A stretch of 64,000 nt of DNA. Origin: an uncultured Armatimonadota bacterium (GTDB lineage Bacteria > Armatimonadota > Fimbriimonadia > Fimbriimonadales > Fimbriimonadaceae). Both the position numbers and the translations under genes were made by a program. Below are positions 55,253-63,493 of this stretch, in pieces. Under the pieces are notes generated by a model that was not told where the DNA came from, did not search any database, and saw only the letters and a program-made list of their open reading frames with translations. Each line of letters starts with the position of its first letter. The first letter of the stretch is position 1. The stretch lies in contig CAILEM010000153.1 of the NCBI GenBank assembly GCA_903833215.1, forward strand, positions 186,001 through 250,000, given 5' to 3'.

Positions 55253-56995
55253 GTGTCGACATTGATGTTGCTCGCCCCTTTGTTGTTGCTTCCAGCAACG
55301 ATTCCGACGCCACTTCCCTCTGGACGGGCGATGGTCAAACGAATATTGTTTCTGGGTGATAGCATCACTTACTCGGGCGGTTATGTCGATCGAATCGACG
55401 AGTATTTCCATCGCACCCACCCGAAAGACCATCCGCTCATCGTCAATCTCGGTTTGCCGAGTGAGACCGTTTCTGGACTGACAGAGCCCGGCCACGCCGG
55501 TGGCGCCTTTCCGAGACCCGATCTGCACGAGCGACTGGATCGAGCCCTCGCCAAGTTCAAACCCGAGCTAGTCATCGCCTGCTATGGAATGAATGACGGC
55601 ATCTATCATCCTTTCAACGAAGAGCGATTTGAGAAATATCAGCAGGGCATTCTCTGGCTCGGCGCACAAGTAGCCCGTGCCGGGGCCAATTTCTGTTTGC
55701 TGACACCGCCGCCCTTTGATCCTCAGCCGGTGAGAGGCGACCTCTGGCCAGCAGGGAAAGGCACTTATCCATCTGGACACACCTATGAAGGGTACGACGA
55801 GGTGCTTTCACGCTACTCTCGTTGGCTTGTTTCCCAAAGATCGAAAGGGTTGCGCGTGATCGATATTCACACACCACTCAACGCATACCTGTCTCTTCGA
55901 CGAAAGACCGATCCAAAGTTTGCTTTCTCAGGAGACGGCGTTCACCTCGACGCCATCGGACACAATTTGATCGCGCGCGAAATCCTTAAGGACTGGAAGG
56001 TGCCAGAGGGCGACCTTCCTCCCATCGAACAACCTCAGTTGCCAGCGAGGGAAACCCATGCCTACTGGCGCTTCGTGAACATCATTCATGAGAGGCAGAT
56101 GTTGCTGCGAGATGCGTGGTTAAGCAACGTCGGTCACAAACGTCCGGGACTTCCGCAAGGATTGCCACTTGGCACTGCTCAAGAATCGGCCAAGCAGTTT
56201 GATGCCAGCCTTGCCTCCTTCTCATCACAAGTTCCACCGGTCTTTCCGGGACCTCGTACTGACTATCATGGATTCGATCGATTTGACTTTGACGTCGATG
56301 GAATCTCAGTCATCGTTGTCAATCCGAAGGAGATCGATTCAAAGGCAAATCGTCCCTGGATTTGGAGAGCGGAATTCTTCGACCACAGACCGGAACTTGA
56401 CTTGGCTCTTTTGAACAAGGGCTTTCACTTGGTTTATATGAATGTCGGGAATACATTTGGCGCGCCGTCCGCAATGAGACACTGGGATGCGCTCTACAAC
56501 TTGTTAACCAAGACGTACGGTCTCTCTCGAAAGCCCACACTTGAAGGCCTATCACGTGGAGGGCTATACATCTATAACTGGGCGGCAAAACATCCGAACT
56601 GCGTATCTGTACTCTATGGCGATAACCCGGTGTGCGATTTCAAGAGTTGGCCAGGCGGTAAGGGCACAGGCCCAGGAAGTCCTGGCGATTGGCAGAAGCT
56701 CCAGGCGGACTATGGATTCACATCAGAGGCGCAGGCCTTTGCGTATAAGTTCAATCCCATCGACAACCTCGCCGCACTGGCAAAGGCCAAAGTTCCGATT
56801 ATCCATTGCGCGGGAGACGCTGACGAAGTCGTCCCCTATGCTGAAAACACAGTCGTTCTAAAACAGAGATATGAAAAGCTTGGCGGCCAGATCAAGGTGA
56901 TCGTGAAGCACGGATTCAAACATCATCCCCACGGCCTTGACGATCCTACTCTGTTGGTTGATTTCATCTTAGCGCACACAGACCTCAGATCCTAA
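55253..56995 (+). CDS. SGNH hydrolase fused to alpha/beta hydrolase
   Basis: The 580-residue protein has a signal peptide (residues ~1-24). The first domain is an SGNH/GDSL hydrolase: FLGDSIT near 34, YGMNDG near 110 and GDGVHLD near 228. The second (~270-580) is an alpha/beta hydrolase: LEGLSRGG near 433 (Gly-x-Ser-x-Gly), CAGDADEVVP near 521 and HHPHGL near 558. Both triads look complete. It probably removes acyl or acetyl groups from polysaccharides. The GTG at 55253 or the ATG at 55265 may be the start. Confidence 0.82.
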   Translation: MSTLMLLAPLLLLPATIPTPLPSGRAMVKRILFLGDSITYSGGYVDRIDEYFHRTHPKDHPLIVNLGLPSETVSGLTEPGHAGGAFPRPDLHERLDRALAKFKPELVIACYGMNDGIYHPFNEERFEKYQQGILWLGAQVARAGANFCLLTPPPFDPQPVRGDLWPAGKGTYPSGHTYEGYDEVLSRYSRWLVSQRSKGLRVIDIHTPLNAYLSLRRKTDPKFAFSGDGVHLDAIGHNLIAREILKDWKVPEGDLPPIEQPQLPARETHAYWRFVNIIHERQMLLRDAWLSNVGHKRPGLPQGLPLGTAQESAKQFDASLASFSSQVPPVFPGPRTDYHGFDRFDFDVDGISVIVVNPKEIDSKANRPWIWRAEFFDHRPELDLALLNKGFHLVYMNVGNTFGAPSAMRHWDALYNLLTKTYGLSRKPTLEGLSRGGLYIYNWAAKHPNCVSVLYGDNPVCDFKSWPGGKGTGPGSPGDWQKLQADYGFTSEAQAFAYKFNPIDNLAALAKAKVPIIHCAGDADEVVPYAENTVVLKQRYEKLGGQIKVIVKHGFKHHPHGLDDPTLLVDFILAHTDLRS

Positions 56996-57016
56996 TCCCA
57001 CAGCAGCGAGCAACGC

Positions 57017-57197
57017 GTAGGGAAGAGGCGTGCCTCGCTACTTGCTATTTAGTTAGGCAACCCAAATTTGGGCTGGTACGGCACGCCTGCCCCACCACGA
57101 CCAGCACATTTGTGTGGGTAGAGAACGTGCCTAGATATACTTTGATAGGTGTTTTAACGCAAATTTGCGTTAGCACGGCACGCCCTGCCCCTACAGA
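57017..57197. repeat. Cluster of three dispersed hairpin repeats
   Basis: Three copies of the repeat seen at 3913 lie in this 211-bp gap: an inverted copy at 57017-57041 (stem GAGGC-AC-GCCTC), and direct copies at 57075-57100 and 57171-57197. The two direct copies are each preceded by an A/T palindrome: CCCAAATTTGGG (57061-57072) and the perfect 18-mer TAACGCAAATTTGCGTTA (57155-57172). No gene lies here. Confidence 0.65.
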
Positions 57198-57206
57198 ACT
57201 TAGCAT

Positions 57207-57776
57207 TCAATCCTTCGGGAAATTCGAATCCTTTATGAGAGCTTCGATCTGCTGCCAATGATATTTGTTGTGTTGAACGGTCGCGTCTAGGTAAGCAATC
57301 ACCGACGGTCGCGCATTGCCGGCTGGAGAAGAAACGCGCAATCCCCTCAGCTGTTTCTCATCGGCAAAGTTGAGGACGATCTCAAACGCGTCGAACTCCT
57401 CATAGAGTTTTTCAACCAAGTGATGAGGAGAGCCATGGTGTTCCACCGGGATGAATATTCGGGGAACGGGAAGTTTAAAACGTGCGCCCGGGCTCAGAAG
57501 TTGAACAACAAGGCGATCACTGAACGAGTAGGGGAGCTCTTGGGTCTTTTCATCGCCGGCAGGTGGTGCCGCCAAAAGCACTCTCATAAAGGCCGGACTC
57601 GTTGCCACATGGACCTTAATGAGGTGATCCAACACCAAAGCAATCGACCACGTCTTGGCGTCGGGAGACCAACGCAATTGGGAATCAGAAAGCTGGTCAA
57701 GCTTGTCATGGCAAGCTTGGATAAGGGAGCGTTGTCGATGAGCGATGATCTCTAGTTGATGTCGAAGCGTAGCCAT
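57207..57776 (-). CDS. DinB-family protein
   Basis: The 189-residue protein is a four-helix DinB/YfiT-like domain with the metal-type histidines in VLDHLIKVH near 50 and TVQHNKYHW near 168. These proteins often act as metal-dependent thiol transferases. The substrate is unknown. It stands alone, in the same direction as the DUF4127 gene upstream but 78 bases away. Confidence 0.75.
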   Translation of the reverse strand: MATLRHQLEIIAHRQRSLIQACHDKLDQLSDSQLRWSPDAKTWSIALVLDHLIKVHVATSPAFMRVLLAAPPAGDEKTQELPYSFSDRLVVQLLSPGARFKLPVPRIFIPVEHHGSPHHLVEKLYEEFDAFEIVLNFADEKQLRGLRVSSPAGNARPSVIAYLDATVQHNKYHWQQIEALIKDSNFPKD

Positions 57777-57854
57777 CTGCTTGTCTCCAAGTAGCCGACA
57801 ATCGGTTCTACGTATGAGACGGGTCCTGGCGTTGCAAAAGTTGGAATCTGAGGC

Positions 57855-59435
57855 TTAAGACTCGGCTGCAACCTGAATATGGAATTCAAGCCGTACTTCG
57901 TAAGGCCTTGGCCAAGGCAGCCAAGCTTTCGCTCCATCGATTCCTGTAAACCGATACTGGCTCTCGCCTACCGAGAAAGTGCGATTCAGGAATCCCTGTT
58001 CAAAGAATGTTCTCAACTGTCGAAGAAGATCTCTCGCTACGTAAGTGTTGACCTCGTCCCACTCATCTCCGTAGATCTCTTCATGATGGTCGGGTTCGAT
58101 CAAAGCGTAGGCAGATGGCCTTGTGTACTTGTGATAAGCGTAATCGTTGACAAAGCGGTGGATCAAAAATTCGCGTTGAGCAACCTCCCTTGTCAGAGGA
58201 TCAACTGTAGATCGCTTCGCAAGAAGGTAAACATTTGCGGCTGGAATGCTGGTTCCGATGGTGTTTCCTGCGGTATTCCAGCCCGCATACGAGAGTAGCC
58301 GCATGAGCCGACCTTGCTGCCAAAGGACGCTAAACAGGGCAGGATCACCAGTGCCGTCATCGCCGAGATTGATATCTGCAACGGCGACGGGTAATCCCTT
58401 ATCGAGGTCTGCCTTCATGTGATCGATGAAGTCTCGGAACGGGATATCTTTGCGCTTGGGGGTATTTAGATAGAGCGTGTAGTCATAAACCCCATCCGGT
58501 CCTACGGGTCGGGCTCCACTAGCAAGTAACTGCTGCGAAAGACTATCTTCGATCTTGATCGACTCAAAGTTGGCAAATTGCTTTCGAGCATCATCATCGG
58601 AATAGATGACTCGCACTTTCGGTGTCCACTTGGCTTCTCTCAGAAGGGCTCGACTGAGCAAAACGCTTGAATTCTGGTCGACACCTTCGCAGAAGTACAC
58701 CTTGAAGCCTAAATCGGATTGGCGTACAAGCTGCTTTAGCTCCTTCGTTTCCTTAACATGCGGTCCATAAGTGCGGGCGTCATCTTGGCCGATGACGAGA
58801 AAGTCGATACAGGAGTCGTTGGCCATCTGCACCAGCTTCTTCTGGATGTCGTGGTTTCGCTCCCTTGTTTGCTCGTATTGATCGATATCTTCTTTGGGGA
58901 TTGATCGACGAACTTCGATCAGATTCTGTCGAAAATCCGGGTTTGGGTCTCGTTCGACACGATCCTTGAGTTCTTCATAGCGGGCAATTTTGAGCCTAAC
59001 TTTCGAGGCCTTACGCGTCGCAGTCGGCGTAAGCCGCATGGTCGCACTAAAGAGATAGAGCTTAACTCGGGGATTTTTTCGTTTGATATCCACGAGCCGT
59101 TGGAGCCTGCGCATTGCAACGACGGTAGACACATCATAGACTCGCGATGCAATCAGCCCACCGTAGCAAATCATGTCGGTGCTGACGATGAGCGACGACA
59201 CATCCTTAAGGCTTTGATCTTCAAGCCAATCGAGTATCCGGTCAGGGTTACCCTGAGTGGTAAATCGTCCGAGTGCCTCATAGGTAGGCATCCGAACCTC
59301 CACTCCGTCGATCTTTCCAATCAGCTGGGCAAATTGACCAGCGGCAGGACGGCTATCAAGAGGTACGAGTAAGATCCGTTCTGCACGCGCTACTACCGCC
59401 ACCATCACCAGCAGCAGACAAACGAACGACCTCAT
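57855..59435 (-). CDS. DUF4127 protein
   Basis: The 526-residue protein has a signal peptide (residues ~1-17) and then the DUF4127 domain throughout, with ILLVPLDSRPAAGQFAQLIG at the start. Family function is unknown; members are extracellular and lie near sugar or phosphate genes. It follows pstA by 59 bases on the same strand, in the place where pstB is usual. The ATG at 59435 was chosen because it gives a proper signal peptide; an upstream in-frame ATG at 59477 also exists. Confidence 0.8.
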   Translation of the reverse strand: MRSFVCLLLVMVAVVARAERILLVPLDSRPAAGQFAQLIGKIDGVEVRMPTYEALGRFTTQGNPDRILDWLEDQSLKDVSSLIVSTDMICYGGLIASRVYDVSTVVAMRRLQRLVDIKRKNPRVKLYLFSATMRLTPTATRKASKVRLKIARYEELKDRVERDPNPDFRQNLIEVRRSIPKEDIDQYEQTRERNHDIQKKLVQMANDSCIDFLVIGQDDARTYGPHVKETKELKQLVRQSDLGFKVYFCEGVDQNSSVLLSRALLREAKWTPKVRVIYSDDDARKQFANFESIKIEDSLSQQLLASGARPVGPDGVYDYTLYLNTPKRKDIPFRDFIDHMKADLDKGLPVAVADINLGDDGTGDPALFSVLWQQGRLMRLLSYAGWNTAGNTIGTSIPAANVYLLAKRSTVDPLTREVAQREFLIHRFVNDYAYHKYTRPSAYALIEPDHHEEIYGDEWDEVNTYVARDLLRQLRTFFEQGFLNRTFSVGESQYRFTGIDGAKAWLPWPRPYEVRLEFHIQVAAES

Positions 59436-59494
59436 TGAGCTAATAAAATACCCTGCTATCCCAGGGTTAGGCCCCAATAAGGCTGATCCATGCG

Positions 59495-60370
59495 CTACCT
59501 CCGCAACCGTGAGCGTGCCCGAAGGTAAATTGCGGCAGAATTCAGAACGAGCAAAGCGATCATTAGAACCAAGATCGCTGTGGCTGCTACTTGGTTGAAC
59601 CCTTCTTTGGCATCGCCAGCCCAGTCAAATATCTTGATGGGTAAGACAGTGTAATGATCGCTAACCCGCTGGGGCGCTCCTGCGACATAGGCAGCGGCTC
59701 CAACAACAATGAGAGGCGCCGTTTCGCCAATCGCGCGTGAAATGGACAGGATAATTCCCGTAAAGATCCCCGGGGCGGCAGAGGGCAAGACTTGGTGAAA
59801 AATCGCCTGCCAATAGGTTGAGCCAAGTGCCAAGGAACCATCTCGGTACCCTTTCGGAACTGCACGAAGGGCCTCCTGGGTTACGATGATCACCATCGGC
59901 AGGATAAGAAGGCTCATGGTAAGCGCCCCCGACAAGACGCTCTCCCGAAAAGAGAGCCAACGCACAAAGACAGCCAGCCCCAGCATTCCGTACACAATCG
60001 AGGGCACCCCAGCGAGATTGGCGATGTTAAGCTGAATGAACTCCGACAAGCGGCTCTTTCTTGTATTGAACTCTTCGAGGTAAATCGCAGCAGCGATTCC
60101 CGTTGGGACGGCAATGGCTGTGGTCAATGCCATGACGTAGGCGCTACCAGCAATCGCGGGCCAAATTCCTGTTTTCCCAGGACGGGATGAGAGGCTCGAG
60201 CGGATGAAAGTCAGGCTGAGTCTCCCCATTCCATCGACAAGGATTTTGTAGAGAAATAGAACCAGGATCAGAACGCCGATCGATGCGGCAAAAAAGCATA
60301 GCGTCTGAAAAATCCGATCCGCTCGTTTGCGCCTGGCCAGACGCTTTCTCGCCGCGATATCAACGATCAT
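59495..60370 (-). CDS. pstA: Phosphate ABC transporter permease PstA
   Basis: The 291-residue protein has six membrane segments typical of PstA. The EEF loop (IYLEEFNTRKSRL) and LALGSTYWQAIFHQVLPSAAPG with the EAA-type motif identify it. It forms the phosphate channel with PstC. Its ATG overlaps the pstC stop as ATGA. No pstB follows; a DUF4127 gene is next. Confidence 0.92.
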   Translation of the reverse strand: MIVDIAARKRLARRKRADRIFQTLCFFAASIGVLILVLFLYKILVDGMGRLSLTFIRSSLSSRPGKTGIWPAIAGSAYVMALTTAIAVPTGIAAAIYLEEFNTRKSRLSEFIQLNIANLAGVPSIVYGMLGLAVFVRWLSFRESVLSGALTMSLLILPMVIIVTQEALRAVPKGYRDGSLALGSTYWQAIFHQVLPSAAPGIFTGIILSISRAIGETAPLIVVGAAAYVAGAPQRVSDHYTVLPIKIFDWAGDAKEGFNQVAATAILVLMIALLVLNSAAIYLRARSRLRR

Positions 60371-61293
60371 GAATACACCTGCCGGAACTTCTTAACGAGG
60401 CGCGTTGCGACAAGATTCATTACCATCGTGAAGCCGAACAACGTAATCCCAACTGCAAATATTGAGTTGTAGCGAACGGTTCCGACACCTGCATCGCCCT
60501 TACTCGTCGAAACGATATAGGCAGTCATCGTCTCAATTGCTTTGGCCGGGTTGAAGGCGAGGGTCGGATTTGAGCCTGCAGCGAGGGTCACCGCCATCGT
60601 TTCGCCAAGTGCTCGAGAAAGGGCAAGGATAAACGATGCCATGATCCCCGAGAGCGCTCCCGGCACGACGATTTTAGTTGTGACCTCCATCTTCGTCGCG
60701 CCTAGTCCATAGGCACCTTCTCGAAGAGCGCGTGGAACTGCCGAAATCGCATCTTCGCACAGCGACGAAACGAGAGGAAGGATCATTATCCCAACCACGA
60801 TCGCACCCGAGAGAGCGTTGGAACTTTGGATTTGGGGGAGAACGTGCCGGAGCAGTGGGGTTACGAAAAAAAGACCGAAATATCCGTAGACCACTGTTGG
60901 AATGCCAGCAAGCAATTCAAGCGTGGGTTTCAGGAAATTCCTTAGTTTTAACGGCGCATATTCACTCAGGAAGATCGCGCTGAGTAACCCGAGTGGCACT
61001 GCGAAAAGTCCAGCACCCACCGTAATGATTAGGGTGCCCACGATCAGAGGCAGGATGCCAAATTTCCCCGGTTCCGGCGTTGGCTGCCACACTGTTCCAG
61101 AGAAGAACTCTGCAGGGCTAACTTCCTGAAAGAAAGGGATCGACTGACTGATGAGGACCGTGATGATGCCTATGGTGGTCAGAACCGACACGAGCGCACA
61201 TAGGAAGCAAATCCACTTCACTACTGCTTCACTCACACCGCGGATTCCGAATGTACGCCGATAGCGTGCCGAGGTAGAAAGCTTCAAGCTCAT
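60367..61293 (-). CDS. pstC: Phosphate ABC transporter permease PstC
   Basis: The 308-residue protein has six membrane segments. LSEYAPLKLRNFLKPTLELL and YGLGATKMEVTTKIVVPGALSG give the EAA-type loop. It overlaps the pstS stop as ATGA at the 5' end and pstA at the 3' end, so all three are cotranslated. Confidence 0.93.
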   Translation of the reverse strand: MSLKLSTSARYRRTFGIRGVSEAVVKWICFLCALVSVLTTIGIITVLISQSIPFFQEVSPAEFFSGTVWQPTPEPGKFGILPLIVGTLIITVGAGLFAVPLGLLSAIFLSEYAPLKLRNFLKPTLELLAGIPTVVYGYFGLFFVTPLLRHVLPQIQSSNALSGAIVVGIMILPLVSSLCEDAISAVPRALREGAYGLGATKMEVTTKIVVPGALSGIMASFILALSRALGETMAVTLAAGSNPTLAFNPAKAIETMTAYIVSTSKGDAGVGTVRYNSIFAVGITLFGFTMVMNLVATRLVKKFRQVYS

Positions 61294-62336
61294 TCTCGAT
61301 TCCCCTTCCCTTGACCTGCCTTCGAATAGAGGTCGACTAACCTGGCTCCAGGTGCAAGATGAGCGAAAACCGTACCGGTTTGCTCGGCAAGAACGCGGGC
61401 AACCACCGCATCATGTAATTCCTTCGGCAGACCAACGTAACTCGACTCCCGCACATCCTTATCACCAACACCCCCTAGCGCGAATTGAACAAAGGCTTTC
61501 ACTTGGGGCTTCAGATCATACGATCTCTTGCTGACATACAGGAATAGCGGCCTTGAGAGTGGGGCATACGCTCCGCTTGCAATCGTATCGGCTGATGGAG
61601 TGATGGGTCCTCGGCCCGCATCAACAGGAACGACACGCACCTTGTCTCGATTCTGCTCGTAGTAGTTGAAGCCGGCGTATCCGATTGCATATTTCTCACC
61701 CGCAATCGCCTGAATAATAGTGTTGGGCTCCTGGTCCTTTTGGCAATCTTCCCTGAGATCGTCCCGCTTACGGTTAATGGTTTCAGTGAAATATTCATAG
61801 GTCCCGTGGTTATCGGTTGGGCTATGAAAAACGATCTTCTCGTGAGGGAAATTGGGGCGGATATCGCTCCAGTACGTTACAAGACTCTGCTGGTTCCAAG
61901 CCCTCTTCAGTTCAAGTGTCGTGAGCGAGTCAACCCAATCATTCTCTGGATTCACGATGATTGAAACCCCGTCGTAAGCAATCGGAATCTCGATGTAGTC
62001 AATGGCTTTGGATTTGAGTGCGGCATCTTCTTCCGGTTGAATCGGCCTTGAGGCGGTGGCGATGTCTATCTCGCCTCGCTCAAATTTCTGGAAGCCGCTA
62101 CCGGTGCCCGACTTGTTCACGGTCGGATTACTACCCGGATGGTCGTGTGCGAAATCTTCGGCAATCGCCTCTACGATCGGAAATACAGTAGAACTTCCAT
62201 CGATGGTCAACGTTGTTGCATCGAAATAATGTGCTCGGCTGGGTTCACTGAATTCTTGTCTGCAGCCGCAAGTGAGAATGCAAATGCCGATTGAGAGCGA
62301 AATCGCTCCAACCACCAAAACCAAATGCCTCATCAT
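61290..62336 (-). CDS. pstS: Phosphate-binding lipoprotein PstS
   Basis: The 348-residue protein has a lipoprotein-type signal (SIGICILTCGC) and the phosphate-binding fold: IDGSSTVFPI and KSGTGSGFQKFERGEIDIATASR give the usual ligand loops. It captures phosphate for the importer. The ATG at 62336 or 62333 is preferred over 62372 because it directly precedes the signal peptide. It heads the pstSCA operon. Confidence 0.9.
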   Translation of the reverse strand: MMRHLVLVVGAISLSIGICILTCGCRQEFSEPSRAHYFDATTLTIDGSSTVFPIVEAIAEDFAHDHPGSNPTVNKSGTGSGFQKFERGEIDIATASRPIQPEEDAALKSKAIDYIEIPIAYDGVSIIVNPENDWVDSLTTLELKRAWNQQSLVTYWSDIRPNFPHEKIVFHSPTDNHGTYEYFTETINRKRDDLREDCQKDQEPNTIIQAIAGEKYAIGYAGFNYYEQNRDKVRVVPVDAGRGPITPSADTIASGAYAPLSRPLFLYVSKRSYDLKPQVKAFVQFALGGVGDKDVRESSYVGLPKELHDAVVARVLAEQTGTVFAHLAPGARLVDLYSKAGQGKGNRE

Positions 62337-62387
62337 TCCATCGCTTCGCACTGTTTCCGCGTCAAAAAACAAACCTACCGATTGTCT

Positions 62388-62421
62388 ATTAAGCGTTTGT
62401 TAAGAAGCTTAACCCGTTAAG
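62388..62421 (-). promoter_or_regulatory. Candidate Pho-type box of pstSCA
   Basis: On the minus strand several TTAA-core repeats occur in a row: CTTAAC, GTTAAG, CTTAACA and CTTAAT. The last two TTAA(C/T) cores are 11 bases apart, resembling the TTAACA-N5 repeats bound by PhoP. On the plus strand GTTAAG-AAG-CTTAAC (62399-62413) is an inverted repeat. This could be a phosphate-responsive operator. Confidence 0.4.
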
Positions 62422-62455
62422 TTCGACGGATGCATCCGGAACCGGATAAACTGCT

Positions 62456-63457
62456 GTGAATATGAGGCGCGAATGGAGCGGCTGGATAAAGACGCGCCAG
62501 TGGAGTGAATTCGAAAAGCTGGCCAAGACGGAGCCTTCGCAATCGCTGGCGGATACCGTTGCCGAACTGGAGCTAGGTTTCCCAGATAAGCCCGACAAAA
62601 GAGCATTGAGGAAGATCCTTTTCCTTCTGTCGCTATCGGGCTACGAGCCGCGGCAGATTGACGAGCCGTTCAACGCCTCGATGCTCGAGGTCCCGCCGCT
62701 GCTGTTTGCCTTTATGGTCAGTCCCGATGGGGCAGGCGATACTGTCCTCACGTATGGGCGCGAGGAGCACGGGCGAGTTTCGTGGCTGATCGTGCACCTA
62801 ACCTACCGGGATGGAATCACCCGGGCGATTGAAGACACTACAACCATAGAAGAAGCGCAGACCAGGTTACTTCGGCTTAGAAATATGACGCCGAAGCCAT
62901 GTATTTCATCAGAAATTCCGGTCGATTTTGCTCTCTCGTCGATTGCCCAAGCTGTTCCAAGAACCAGAAACCTGCCTCCAGTCATGGCCTATTGGCGTGC
63001 GAAACTCCCCAAGGACTTTTCAACACCGCACCCTGCCCAAGAACTTGAAGCAAAGAACCTCACGTCTGATGAACTTCACACATTGATGACAGAGCTCGAA
63101 CCCACGCGGTCTTGGCGATTAGAGTTAGGTGCCCTAGCACCTGCGCTCGAAGAAATGGTTCATAGTCACGAGAATCAGCAGTTGGATTTCAATGACTCTG
63201 AAGCCTGGCACCGCGTTCTGGAGCCGCACCGTGAGTATCTGTTCGCGCCGGAAACGTTGGCCGATCATCGACGAAGATTGCTTGACCTAGCCTACGTCAT
63301 GCACCTGAAAGGGGATTCCCGTGTCGGTGAAGTGATGGCAATTGCGAAAGACCTCGATGCTTACGGCCACAACAGTGTGTATGGCAAAACTCTGGCAGCC
63401 CGAACCCTGATTTTGCTGGTAGAAACGATTAGAAGACAAAACGCAAAGGAGCGCTAA
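62456..63457 (+). CDS. Conserved-looking protein of unknown function
   Basis: The 333-residue soluble protein has no signal peptide and no domain I can name. It is helical, with charged stretches such as RRRLLDLAYVMHLKGD near the C-terminus. It is divergent from pstS. The GTG at 62456 or ATG at 62462 may be the start. It lies 36 bases before a metallophosphoesterase gene and may be in the same operon. Confidence 0.6.
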   Translation: MNMRREWSGWIKTRQWSEFEKLAKTEPSQSLADTVAELELGFPDKPDKRALRKILFLLSLSGYEPRQIDEPFNASMLEVPPLLFAFMVSPDGAGDTVLTYGREEHGRVSWLIVHLTYRDGITRAIEDTTTIEEAQTRLLRLRNMTPKPCISSEIPVDFALSSIAQAVPRTRNLPPVMAYWRAKLPKDFSTPHPAQELEAKNLTSDELHTLMTELEPTRSWRLELGALAPALEEMVHSHENQQLDFNDSEAWHRVLEPHREYLFAPETLADHRRRLLDLAYVMHLKGDSRVGEVMAIAKDLDAYGHNSVYGKTLAARTLILLVETIRRQNAKER

Positions 63458-63493
63458 GAAGCAACAAGCGGTTTTTAGCCGTAGGACGAGTTC

